Positions 8,968 through 18,662 of a stretch of DNA of 41,703 bases are shown in pieces; positions within the stretch are counted from its first letter, which is position 1; each line of letters begins with the position of its first letter. The translations under genes and the position numbers were made by a program. A model generated the notes under the pieces. It had not been told where the DNA came from, did not search any database, and was given only the letters and a program-made list of their open reading frames with translations. Location: positions 1 to 41,703 of the forward strand of contig NZ_JABANE010000077.1 in NCBI RefSeq assembly GCF_012844305.1, read 5' to 3'. Origin of the DNA: Flammeovirga aprica JL-4. Lineage in GTDB: Bacteria > Bacteroidota > Bacteroidia > Cytophagales > Flammeovirgaceae.

Positions 8968-10951
8968 TGAAATCTAGTTTTAATTTGTTTGACATCACCA
9001 CTTCTCCAGTAGTATAGAAAATTCTGAGTTGATAGATATAAGTTGATTTATTATTAATTTTATCTTTAAAGTTATGTGTCTGTAATAAGCCAGAAATAGG
9101 TTTTATATTATTTTCCTGAGAACCTCTATATACCATAACACCTCTTGCCTTAGTTAGTAATTCTGATGACCATTGCAATTCTGCTGTTCCCTTTTTCTTT
9201 CTTGCTACTCCCTTCAATTCCACTTTATTTTCAGATAAACTTTCTGGTGCTATTTGACCACTCAATATTTCAGATCTTTTAGAGTGATTATTGGCAAAAT
9301 CTACGGCTTTTAAGTAATACTCATATACTTTTCCTTCTTCCACTCTTCCATCAAGGTAACGGAAACTTTGAGCTGGGATAAGTTTTATATTCCACTGCCT
9401 AAAATCTGTTTCTGAAGCTTCTTTTCTGTAAAGATGATAACCAAAAAGATCCTCTTCTGTATTTTCTTGCCAATGTATAGAAAGACGTCCATCCACTTCT
9501 TTCACATCTAATAAATAAGGAGCTTCAGGAGGCGTCACATCTGGCAATTTTGCTTCTACTATTTTAGAGTATGGGCTTCGGTTATAACTTGTATCTACTG
9601 CCACAATTTTAAAAGCATATGGTGTTTTTACATTCTTGGGCATACGTTGATAATACTTCGTTTCTTTTATAGCAGAAGGTGTCAGTAATACATAATTATC
9701 TTCCGATGCACTTGCACTTCTAAAAACCAAATACCCTTTAAGGTCGTTTTCTGTATTAGGAGCCCAAGAAAGTACAAACTTTCCTGTATCGGCTTGTATT
9801 TGTAATTGTTTTGGAGTGGAAGGAGGAATCATATCATCCAATTGTATCATTACTGGCAATGAGTTGGCTGTATTACCTGCTTTATCAAATGATTGCGTAT
9901 AGTAATAGTAAAATCCTGCTTCTGTTAAATGCTCACTAAATACAAATATATTTTTAGAAAGAGGTCTTTTATTTACCTTTTCAAAAGGGCCTTCTATATC
10001 AGTACTTCTAAAAATATTCATTCCTTCCCTATCAGCATCTTCTTCTAATTCCCAGTTAAATGTGATTTTTCCTTCTTTTGCCACCACTTTGCCTTTACGT
10101 AAGTTATAGGGAGGAAGTGGAGGGGTTTCATCTTTCATTGTTATCACCACTTCCTTAGACTTATTGAGTGGCTGTCCAAAAAAATCAATACCTTCCACAC
10201 GATAGGCGTAGGTATGATTTTCTCTTACATCGGCATCATTATAAAATTCATCTGGATAAACCATATTTCCTAAGCTATCTTCATACATTGATAACATGAT
10301 GGGCCTATCCGTCAACTTTTCTTCTCTATTATGGTTTTTATCAAGATCTTTTCTATAAATATTAACTCCGAAAAAACGCATTTCTTCAACTTTCCAATTG
10401 ACAATCAGCTCTTTCTCTTTACGCTCTACAGTTACTTCATTTACAGCTACCCCTTTTTGATATTCTCCTACCGTAACCCATTCAGAAATACCAATTAATT
10501 GTGACTTTCCGCTTTTGTTCTCAACGACCTTATAGCGATAAGTTTGCCCTTCAATGGCATTATTATCTTTATAGTAAATCCCTAACAACTTACAGTATTG
10601 ATCATTGTAAAATGATTGTACCAACATATTTCCCCATACAATTCCGTCTAAGGTGTCAAGTTTAATATCAGTAGTAGCCATATCAGTATAAAACTCCATA
10701 TTGGGGTCATTCTGTATTAAAGGTTTTACCAAAGAGGTATCCCCTAAAATCCATTCGGGTGTAAGCAGTTCCCAATTAGAAGTTCCTTGTTGTTGTCTAA
10801 ATACTTTGGTTCCTGCTTTCGATTTAATGGCAGGTATATACCATTTCACCTCCACCTTTCCAACATCAAAAGGTTTGTTTCTCACCACTACTTGCTGTGC
10901 AAAGGTGGTTTGAACAAAAAGAAGTATAAGGATAAGTTGTGCTAAACGCAT
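8957..10951 (-). CDS. Secreted fibronectin type III repeat protein
   Basis: This 664-residue protein starts with a signal peptide (MRLAQLILILLFVQTTFAQ). At least three fibronectin-III domains follow one another from about residue 275 to 570. They begin at TPPLPPYNLR, IPPSTPKQLQ and TPPEAPYLLD, each with a conserved tryptophan (FNWELEED, LSWAPNTE, IHWQENTE) and a tyrosine corner. Two more diverged copies are likely on either side. There is no sorting domain and no lipobox, so it may stay in the periplasm or be held by partners. The stop overlaps the start of the tail-collar gene, arguing for coupled expression. It is the first gene after the 11.0-11.2 kb hairpin and so may have its own promoter. 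Binding or assembly function is inferred from fold and context only. Confidence 0.85.
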   Translation of the reverse strand: MRLAQLILILLFVQTTFAQQVVVRNKPFDVGKVEVKWYIPAIKSKAGTKVFRQQQGTSNWELLTPEWILGDTSLVKPLIQNDPNMEFYTDMATTDIKLDTLDGIVWGNMLVQSFYNDQYCKLLGIYYKDNNAIEGQTYRYKVVENKSGKSQLIGISEWVTVGEYQKGVAVNEVTVERKEKELIVNWKVEEMRFFGVNIYRKDLDKNHNREEKLTDRPIMLSMYEDSLGNMVYPDEFYNDADVRENHTYAYRVEGIDFFGQPLNKSKEVVITMKDETPPLPPYNLRKGKVVAKEGKITFNWELEEDADREGMNIFRSTDIEGPFEKVNKRPLSKNIFVFSEHLTEAGFYYYYTQSFDKAGNTANSLPVMIQLDDMIPPSTPKQLQIQADTGKFVLSWAPNTENDLKGYLVFRSASASEDNYVLLTPSAIKETKYYQRMPKNVKTPYAFKIVAVDTSYNRSPYSKIVEAKLPDVTPPEAPYLLDVKEVDGRLSIHWQENTEEDLFGYHLYRKEASETDFRQWNIKLIPAQSFRYLDGRVEEGKVYEYYLKAVDFANNHSKRSEILSGQIAPESLSENKVELKGVARKKKGTAELQWSSELLTKARGVMVYRGSQENNIKPISGLLQTHNFKDKINNKSTYIYQLRIFYTTGEVVMSNKLKLDFNEK

Positions 10952-11020
10952 GAATTTGTTTGTGTTTTAGTTGGAACGGGAAATACCAGCGTAAATGACT
11001 TTTTGATATAGAAAATATCA

Positions 11021-11200
11021 TTTAAGTACTAGGACAAAAGAAATGGAACTTTTTTAATGAAGAATTAAGAATGTAGAATTATGATTCGTAAAATGGTTTT
11101 TATGGTGGTTATTAAACCCCACAATAAGAACCATAATTCTTCATTCTTCCCTCTTAATTCTTCATTTCTTTTGTCCTAGTATTTACACTAGTACTTTTAA
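11021..11200. repeat. MITE-like imperfect inverted repeat in the 259-bp gap between genes
   Basis: The gap at 10952-11210 is filled by a long palindrome. Bases 11027-11045 (TACTAGGACAAAAGAAATG) pair perfectly with 11163-11181. Further in, AAGAATTAAGA at 11060-11070 pairs with 11152-11162, and GAATTATG-like arms and TTAT/GTGG arms continue the stem towards the centre. The left arm has about 14 extra bases. Outside the stem, GTACTTTTAA at 11191-11200 mirrors TTTAAGTACT at 11021-11030. The left end recurs at 41581-41606. The structure suggests a small non-autonomous mobile element. As RNA it could also separate expression of the upstream and downstream halves of the locus. No coding frame is present. 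Confidence 0.7.
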
Positions 11201-11210
11201 TAATTCTAGA

Positions 11211-13688
11211 TTATCTTAACTTCGGATAGTCTTCGCTAGTACCAAAATCCCAAATTGCTGGATCATAGCCACTAAATGGAATCCATGAAGAGGTTGCTTT
11301 CTTCAAATCAGATTCTGCAAGCGACTCAAAACCGCTCACACCATCAGGACGGTTCGCGACAGGTAAAGCAGAAAGTGTAGTATAGTTTTGTCCACCATCT
11401 AAACTACCACTATTTTCATCACTCACATTATTGATCAAACTTGTATAATAGTTATAATCTCCTACATGTGTATAACTGCCTGTGGTAAAACAATGTCTAA
11501 CATCTGCATTAACAAATACGTTTTGAATCAGACAAACCGTTCCTCTTGCTTTTAAAGCAGAGTATAACCCAACGTCAAAAGCCATATAAGAATCTGATAA
11601 CTTCACATCAGAATTTGCATCCTCTATTAGTCTTAAAAAATAGCTTTTAGCTACTGTTCCGTGAAATGCTACTCTTTTAAGTTCCGAATTTCCTGAAGAA
11701 GTCTCAACAAAATTAGAATGAAATTCAGGAAGAGATACTTCTATTTCAAATTTGTCAATTGATACATTATTAATTTTGTTTATTATGTTACTTTTCCAAT
11801 AGAGTTGCCACCAATCTCGAGATTCAGTACCAATATTTGTAACATTTAAATAAATATTTGAAATCGAAGAATTTTCAATTTCATTAGCAAATAACCCATA
11901 ATAAGTTCTTCTATCAGTACTGATCTTCCCAATCTCTATATTATCAATTACACTATTACCTATATTGTAAAAAAGAGATATAAAATCTCCATGGGACCCT
12001 AACTCAGAAACAGTAATATTGCTTATCTTTGCTCCATATGTTTGATTGTACCCTGAAATCAAAAAATTTGTGATAGTTATTTTCCCTTTTATATTAACAT
12101 TTGATATTTCATCATTAACTATTCTTCCAAATAATGAACTCATTACCAAAGAATCACCCTCATTAATAGTAACAGAAACATTATTTATAGTTGTTTTATG
12201 ATCATCATATATACTAAAAAAACTAGAGATTTTATAGCTTTTTTGATATGTAAAATCAATATTTTCGATTAAATAGGGATCATTTTTAAAAGTTCCTACA
12301 AATCTAGCATTTTCCAGAGATATATCTGACACTCTGCTAATATCATGGGCTTGATAGGTAAAAAATGCAGATCCAGTTGATGATATTTTAATATTTTCAA
12401 AGTAGGCATCCTCTTTTCCATAAGTAACACTCACAAAAACAAAATCCTCTTCAGTATTATTATTTATATTTTTGAGATTTAAGTTCTTGATAAACTTTAT
12501 CCTTGCTCTGGCAAATAGTTCTCCCTTGATATCACTAGTAATTGTTTTATTATTTCCATCAAGAGAACCATTCAATTCTAAATCATCAAATTCCTCATTT
12601 ACCTCAATATCATTTTTTAGAATAAAGTCTCCGCTTATTAACGAAATATTTTTTAGGTCTTCTACTGTATAAATTGAAAAAATATCTGAGGTTAGTGTAA
12701 ACTCTCCATTTTTTCCGTCCTCAACCTGAAGATTCAAAGTGCCATTTCCATCAAACTTCATAAAATCTTCTGTTGAAAAATAGATCGATGCAGTAGTAGC
12801 TCCCGGTTTTGCTAAAAGTTCACTTTCTATTGTAACCCCTTTATTATCTGAAAGTTTCACATCAAAATATTTCCTACCTGGGTAATTTGATTTGATCAAG
12901 AATTTTAAGTATTCCATATTAGCAGCTCTAACCGTATCTGTCACCAACTCAAAGTGTTCTAAATAGGGTTGTATTTGAAGTGTAAAAGAGGTTGAATCTG
13001 ATTGATCTTCAGAAATAATTTTCACTTTTCGCTCTGAAAATAGATCCAATGTTTCTCCCTCTGTATATACCTCACCATCAATAAATACAGAAGCAAATCT
13101 TGAGGTATGAAAATCAGGAACAAAACTTTTCCCTTTTAAGATAGAGTTAACAAAATAGACTTTTGTGCTATCTGTGATAACAGAATCCATTTCACTCTCA
13201 ATAAGCTCTGGGTTTTTATCATTTATAAAAGATATTCCGTAAATTTTCCCTTCATCATTCATTCCTTTTCGAATTGTAATCTGAACAACTCTACTTAAAT
13301 TTTCATCATCTCTGTGCTTAAGCACTATGCTCATAGTATCAGAGTTAATGTCACTGGAGAAAAGTTTTACATCTACGTTACCAAGGTAATCTCCATCAGT
13401 TGTATAAACATCAGTATCAGAATTTGTTGTCAATTGAATTCCTATATCTTCCAGGTCATTTTCGTATTTCAATAAAGGTAATGCAATAGAAATATTTTCA
13501 TTGAGAGAATCTATTTGCATTTCATAACGATAGGAATCATTACCATCATTAAATAAAGACGCCGACTTAATGTATAAATCAGAGATAGAATAAGGAGAGA
13601 CAGCTTCTTGACGTTCTTCCTCTTTTGTACAACTTCCTAACACCACCAGTAATGATATTAGAAACATCAAAAAATTAGATAATTTCAT
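11211..13688 (-). CDS. Surface lipoprotein with GLUG-like beta-helix repeats
   Basis: The 825-residue product has a lipoprotein signal (FLISLLVVLGSC, lipidated Cys near residue 20) followed by TKEEE. Acidic residues after the Cys can favour surface export in Bacteroidota. Residues about 30-350 look like two or three beta-sandwich domains of the kind found in Bacteroidota surface lipoproteins (YSISDLYIKSASLF, VQITIRKG). From about 355 to 760 it is rich in short repeats such as LKNIN, ISNIYLN and IDNIEIG, the pattern of a right-handed beta-helix. The C-terminus (AIWDFGTSEDYPKLR) matches the end of GLUG-motif proteins. The gene starts 28 bases after the 1647-residue gene and ends just before the hairpin repeat. 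The ligand is unknown. Confidence 0.8.
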   Translation of the reverse strand: MKLSNFLMFLISLLVVLGSCTKEEERQEAVSPYSISDLYIKSASLFNDGNDSYRYEMQIDSLNENISIALPLLKYENDLEDIGIQLTTNSDTDVYTTDGDYLGNVDVKLFSSDINSDTMSIVLKHRDDENLSRVVQITIRKGMNDEGKIYGISFINDKNPELIESEMDSVITDSTKVYFVNSILKGKSFVPDFHTSRFASVFIDGEVYTEGETLDLFSERKVKIISEDQSDSTSFTLQIQPYLEHFELVTDTVRAANMEYLKFLIKSNYPGRKYFDVKLSDNKGVTIESELLAKPGATTASIYFSTEDFMKFDGNGTLNLQVEDGKNGEFTLTSDIFSIYTVEDLKNISLISGDFILKNDIEVNEEFDDLELNGSLDGNNKTITSDIKGELFARARIKFIKNLNLKNINNNTEEDFVFVSVTYGKEDAYFENIKISSTGSAFFTYQAHDISRVSDISLENARFVGTFKNDPYLIENIDFTYQKSYKISSFFSIYDDHKTTINNVSVTINEGDSLVMSSLFGRIVNDEISNVNIKGKITITNFLISGYNQTYGAKISNITVSELGSHGDFISLFYNIGNSVIDNIEIGKISTDRRTYYGLFANEIENSSISNIYLNVTNIGTESRDWWQLYWKSNIINKINNVSIDKFEIEVSLPEFHSNFVETSSGNSELKRVAFHGTVAKSYFLRLIEDANSDVKLSDSYMAFDVGLYSALKARGTVCLIQNVFVNADVRHCFTTGSYTHVGDYNYYTSLINNVSDENSGSLDGGQNYTTLSALPVANRPDGVSGFESLAESDLKKATSSWIPFSGYDPAIWDFGTSEDYPKLR

Positions 13689-13716
13689 TTGATTTAGAAT
13701 AATTAGATTAAAAAAA

Positions 13717-16700
13717 TTAACTTATAGTCATATCAACGTTCGCATTAAAGCCTGCTCCAATGCCACAAATTCTAACATGACCATTTACTTTACCAACCAT
13801 TTTTGTTGGCGCTGGTTCAAATTCAAGGTAAACTAAGCCTTGTACTTTTATATCAATAAGGTTAAACCTACTGGTCGATCCCCATTTTTTCTTAACTGCT
13901 ACACCAATTTTTGCCCAAGCTGTTATTTGTACCCCCGCTCTCATCAAAGCAAAATGAGGTTTGTATCTAATCTTGGCGAAAACATCTACTGCAACCCCCG
14001 CATCGATTTCAATACCTACATCGGCTATACCAATACCAAAACTATAATAGGCATAAACACTGTACTGCAAACCAAAACCAAATTCAGCCGTTTCCTGATC
14101 TACATCTACAAAACCTCTTACTCCCCAGGCTACACAGCCTGGCGTAAATACTACTGGTTTTTCTAATGTACCTACAGCAACCCTCCATCTCCCCGGCTGT
14201 GTATCTACGAGTAAACTTGCATAAGCACACACGGGACCTTTAACAGAAGCTTCCGCAAAACCATAAAAATGTTTTTTTGCTGAATTATAGCGGATCTCTA
14301 CTCTTCCGTAAGCAAAGGCACTTTCACTTGGTTCAGGTTCCCCTCCACTACTCTTTATAGCTACCGCCCCTTCAAACTCAATGACGTAATCTCCATTGGC
14401 TGCCACATCATATTTACCTCTCACCTCAAGTTTCATTAAACCTCCTGAGGAGTTGCCATCATGTACAATAAAGTGTATTGCAGCAGACATATCTTTGGTA
14501 AAATCTGGAACTGGAAACCCATTATCTCCAATTGCCATTTTCTTCATCACCCTACCTGATGCAGCCACAATATTTACAAACCCTAACTTGATAGGATTCT
14601 TTAAAGGACTTGCTTTTTCACTTAAAGGTGCCCCTACTTTTTTATCAGGATCTTCAGTTTGTAATTGAGCAAACCAATAACTCTGTCCATCTTTACGTCC
14701 ATTAATATATGCCCCCCTAATAGCAAACTCTTCTGGCTCTCTAACGATAAGCGTAATATCTCCCATGAAAACTGTCCCATACGTTTCATCATCAGGCCGG
14801 TATCCAACCATGCCAGTCAACAATAATGCGGCAGACTCTAAATGAATAGGCATTGAATCTAAACTTACTACATCAGAAATATCACCCGAGGCTATAAATC
14901 CACTAAAGTTTAAAGGGACATCCATTTGTAAATCACCAGGAACAATAGAAGAAATTGATTCAGTAGCGACGTTACTAAGTTGATTTAAGCCCTCTTTTTT
15001 CACGACTACTAGAAGTTGGGTTTGAATCTCATTCCACAATCGATCTGGATCCAACATATTACCAACAGCATCTTTTCCTAAACCTTCAATCATCCGACCG
15101 AGGTTCTGAGGAGATGCCATTTGTAAAACATCATTTCCTATATCCACCAACATATTGGGAACCCCCTGAGTAATAGAATCCTCTAAGGCTTTTGTATCAA
15201 CTGCTCCGTTGAGTATAGACAAAGCTACTTGATGAGACAGACTTCTAATTTTATTATTGACCCTTAGAGCAAAAACAGTTTTTGCTAAATGAGTGATAGA
15301 ATCTTGCACATTTTCACGTACTGCATCTACTAAAGAATTTGTAACATGGGCTTGAATACCTCTATTAACTCCTTTTATAATGACCTCTATATCTGTACTA
15401 ATATCAACTGGTGATGTGTTTTCTACAACAATACTCACCTCACCTCCGATTTTCGATACAACAGATTCTATATGAACATTTAGCTTTTGAGTCTGGTTTT
15501 TTACTAATTTGTTGATTTTGTTATTTACATTTCTTTCTAACCGACCAGCAACGGTATCTATTTTACTGGTTATTGGGTTAGTCAATTCATCAACCATAGC
15601 AGCGACAATCTCATCAAAGATTTCTCTTTGCTGATCATTCAATAATGCCCTAACTCCGCCCAGTTTTTCCTGTTGTAAATTTTCTTCTTCTTGTGCTTCA
15701 GTAAGGCTTCCAAGTACATCAATTTGGCCTCTTATCTCAGGTAATTGAGGAATCCCTTCCAATGCTGTTTTTTTAGCTTCCGCAAGTTTACTTTCTAATT
15801 CTTTTTGGGCCTTTTCATATTCAAATTTCTTCTCCTCTATTACTAATTCAGGAGATTTAATACTATAATCTATATCAGTATTCCCCAGTACTTTGGGGGC
15901 ATATTTAGAATGAGTAGAACTGTATATATTTACACTAGGTGCTCCATCTTTACCACTTACATCATCGCCCATTACTACTTTCGCAGTGACACCAATAGCA
16001 TAAACCCCTTCACTTGTTCCAACTCCTACTCCTTCAATAGACATAGGATACCTATCAAATGTAGTATTAATTACGTTTGTGAGTGCTCCTGTTCCATTAG
16101 GAGCTAGAAAACCAATTGCATAATTACTCCAGATTCTAAAATTGCCTACATTTTTAATTTTAGCACTTAATTCTGGCCAATCAATATCGAGACTCATTTC
16201 GACAAAATCATCTCCAGAAAATTTAGGTTTGTGAACAGTTAAATGCAGTTCTGTTTCTCTAAGGCCTTTATTAATAGTGAAAACTTGTTGATCAAGATCA
16301 TCAAAAGCTCCGTTTCTAAAACCACTTCCACTTAAGTTCATGGTAAATGAAAACTGTTTTTCTTCACTTAAAATTGGTAACAAAATTTCACCATTTACCT
16401 CACCTGCCTTAAAAAGACCTTTATCTACAGTCAAAGAAGCATGTTTTAAATTACCTTTAAAACCATGCATATAAATAATGTCGTTATAAAACTGTTCCCA
16501 TTTAAGATGTAAACCTGTACCGGTTACCCAAGCATCAGTGAGATCATCATCTTCTTTTTCAACAATAATATTTTCATCAATACGTAATCTATCTTTATGG
16601 TCAATTCGTTGGAAAGCATGTAATTTAAATTTTTTGATGTAAATACCTTTCCAAAGTTTATCAGTTGCAAATTTCCCATGTGATCCCTGTTCTGATAGGT

Positions 16701-18660
16701 CCATATGTATAGAAGTTGGCTCTATCCAAAATCCACTACCATTTAAAGCTCTGAATTTTTCTAACTCTCCAACAAAGTCAAACGAAAAGGGATGCTTTAT
16801 CCCTGCAAATGGAACTTTTATTCTTCCTCCCGTTTCACTATCTAAATTATCAGGTAATAATACATCTCCAAACAGTGATACTTTATACTTTTCTTTATCT
16901 AAAATAGATGCAACAGAAGGATATCTAAATCTAAACCCAAAATTCATTGGATCTAACAACTCAAGATCATTTTCCTCCGTCAAAAATTGAAGCGTTCCTT
17001 GAGGTAAAAAATTATTAAAAATCAACCATCCTTTTTCAGTCTGAATGGAACCATCAAACTTTCCAATGTTTGCAAGTGGAAAGGGCCAATCCATTTTACC
17101 TTTGATATATAAACCCTTTGGATTCAGTTTTAAAGAATCGGCTCTAAAATAAGAAACTCCATTTCTTTCTTCTTCCGAAGGTGACAATTCAAATTCTGAC
17201 ATCCAACTGTCTTCAGGTATGTCATAATAAATTTCTCCCTGTTGAACGAACCAGCGACCAATACCTGCTGGATCTCTCATGTATAAATCATTGAATTCAA
17301 CTTCTACAAAACGATTCTCTCCCACATTAAGTGTACCTGTACCTGAGAAATGGTTCGTATCTTTATTCTTTACCTCAACTACTTTCACTTCATGCCCTCC
17401 TATTTTGAAACTCTCCATTACAGGTGGTCCATAAAAGAATTGAGGCTCACTTTCTGCCACCAACTGTGCCCCTGAAACACACTCTACCTTCCATGCATAT
17501 TTCACTTCTTTTCCCGGCAATTTCTCATCAAAATTCCAAGTATGTCCATTAACTGATCGCATAGTTGGAAATTGACTAGAATACCACACAGGATTGTTTA
17601 GTACCGCTTCCTCGGCTGTCTGTTCCCCTTTAACTTCTACAATTGTGACTTTATAATTAAATGGCTGATTTTCGATTCTTTTATCAGTAGCCGACCAAAT
17701 AAAACTCTTTTTACCTTTTAGAGGCAAAGAGGCTTCATTTTCAGGTTTAGTAATTTCTATAATTCCTCCTTCAGGATATCCATAACGGAACCACTGTACT
17801 ACTGACTTTCCCGCGTTCTTAAATAATGCTCTACCACCTACGTCATAAGCTTGTATTTGATAAATATATACCTTACCTCTTTCTAAATCAGGCATAGAAA
17901 TATCATAGGTAAAATTATTCAGCGTTATAGGTTCAGATTCGAAAATAGGTAAAGCCTTGCTATTTGAAATTGCTAAAGCTGGGTTACTAATCGTTTCATC
18001 TGTCAATTCATACAACCATACTTTGTATTCAATACCGGTAGCTCCCATTGGCATCATGTCTGTCATTTGCCATGAAAACTGTACAGTTTGTGGGTCTTGA
18101 GGATCAATAAGTAACTCATTCATTGGAGAAGTTACCATTGGTGGTTCGCTTAACTGCATCCATGCCGAAGCTATAGCTTCATTAGATAGTACTTGCCCTG
18201 ATAATTTATCAATTACTTTAATTGAAAAATTATAAAAGCCTTCCGGTAACCTTCCCGATGAAGCTACTCTTGCTCCTTGAGGACCAGAAACTACTAAATT
18301 GCTTAATTGAAAGTACTCTGAGAGTTGATCTCCATTTAAAGTCTCTACAGTATTAGGATAAAGGATAATAGATGTCTGAGGGACAAAACCTAAGGGTGTC
18401 TCTAATTTTACTGTAGTACTTTCAATTCTTAAACTTAAATAAACTTCACGCTGTTCTTCATAAGTATCTTTTAATGTCAAGTTTGCTTGAATACCTGATG
18501 TATTAATAGTGTAATAATCCTCTAAGTACAAACTGTAAGGAGCATTTAAAAAAAGTTGTGCTCTGACAGGTTGTTGTTGTGCCCACCCCTCCAAACTATT
18601 CCACAACATTAAAAATAGTAAGGGTAATAGCATTTTATTGATTTTTGAATAGCTATTCAT
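13717..18660 (-). CDS. Very large secreted protein with long helical insert (TANFOR-like)
   Basis: This 1647-residue protein has a signal peptide (LLPLLFLMLWNSLEGWAQ; Met10 is a possible alternative start). The N-terminal 250 residues, with NAPYSLYLEDY, the FNFSI-like strand, and EPPMVTSPMN before a tryptophan-bearing sandwich domain, resemble proteins annotated as TANFOR-domain in Bacteroidota; that match is from memory. Residues about 270-930 are beta-rich. Residues about 940-1240 are strongly helical and charged (EKKFEYEKAQKELESKLAEA) with long amphipathic runs, and the remaining 400 return to beta structure. It ends in NVDMTIS with no sorting domain. It begins two bases after the stop of the barrel gene. 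A periplasmic or surface scaffold that works with the neighbouring barrel and PorP protein is plausible but inferred. Confidence 0.75.
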   Translation of the reverse strand: MNSYSKINKMLLPLLFLMLWNSLEGWAQQQPVRAQLFLNAPYSLYLEDYYTINTSGIQANLTLKDTYEEQREVYLSLRIESTTVKLETPLGFVPQTSIILYPNTVETLNGDQLSEYFQLSNLVVSGPQGARVASSGRLPEGFYNFSIKVIDKLSGQVLSNEAIASAWMQLSEPPMVTSPMNELLIDPQDPQTVQFSWQMTDMMPMGATGIEYKVWLYELTDETISNPALAISNSKALPIFESEPITLNNFTYDISMPDLERGKVYIYQIQAYDVGGRALFKNAGKSVVQWFRYGYPEGGIIEITKPENEASLPLKGKKSFIWSATDKRIENQPFNYKVTIVEVKGEQTAEEAVLNNPVWYSSQFPTMRSVNGHTWNFDEKLPGKEVKYAWKVECVSGAQLVAESEPQFFYGPPVMESFKIGGHEVKVVEVKNKDTNHFSGTGTLNVGENRFVEVEFNDLYMRDPAGIGRWFVQQGEIYYDIPEDSWMSEFELSPSEEERNGVSYFRADSLKLNPKGLYIKGKMDWPFPLANIGKFDGSIQTEKGWLIFNNFLPQGTLQFLTEENDLELLDPMNFGFRFRYPSVASILDKEKYKVSLFGDVLLPDNLDSETGGRIKVPFAGIKHPFSFDFVGELEKFRALNGSGFWIEPTSIHMDLSEQGSHGKFATDKLWKGIYIKKFKLHAFQRIDHKDRLRIDENIIVEKEDDDLTDAWVTGTGLHLKWEQFYNDIIYMHGFKGNLKHASLTVDKGLFKAGEVNGEILLPILSEEKQFSFTMNLSGSGFRNGAFDDLDQQVFTINKGLRETELHLTVHKPKFSGDDFVEMSLDIDWPELSAKIKNVGNFRIWSNYAIGFLAPNGTGALTNVINTTFDRYPMSIEGVGVGTSEGVYAIGVTAKVVMGDDVSGKDGAPSVNIYSSTHSKYAPKVLGNTDIDYSIKSPELVIEEKKFEYEKAQKELESKLAEAKKTALEGIPQLPEIRGQIDVLGSLTEAQEEENLQQEKLGGVRALLNDQQREIFDEIVAAMVDELTNPITSKIDTVAGRLERNVNNKINKLVKNQTQKLNVHIESVVSKIGGEVSIVVENTSPVDISTDIEVIIKGVNRGIQAHVTNSLVDAVRENVQDSITHLAKTVFALRVNNKIRSLSHQVALSILNGAVDTKALEDSITQGVPNMLVDIGNDVLQMASPQNLGRMIEGLGKDAVGNMLDPDRLWNEIQTQLLVVVKKEGLNQLSNVATESISSIVPGDLQMDVPLNFSGFIASGDISDVVSLDSMPIHLESAALLLTGMVGYRPDDETYGTVFMGDITLIVREPEEFAIRGAYINGRKDGQSYWFAQLQTEDPDKKVGAPLSEKASPLKNPIKLGFVNIVAASGRVMKKMAIGDNGFPVPDFTKDMSAAIHFIVHDGNSSGGLMKLEVRGKYDVAANGDYVIEFEGAVAIKSSGGEPEPSESAFAYGRVEIRYNSAKKHFYGFAEASVKGPVCAYASLLVDTQPGRWRVAVGTLEKPVVFTPGCVAWGVRGFVDVDQETAEFGFGLQYSVYAYYSFGIGIADVGIEIDAGVAVDVFAKIRYKPHFALMRAGVQITAWAKIGVAVKKKWGSTSRFNLIDIKVQGLVYLEFEPAPTKMVGKVNGHVRICGIGAGFNANVDMTIS

Positions 18661-18662
18661 TG

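Noticed and set aside
13840..14166. 108-codon plus-strand frame inside the 1647-residue gene
   Set aside because: Antisense to a continuous large coding frame; composition typical of a complementary-strand artefact.
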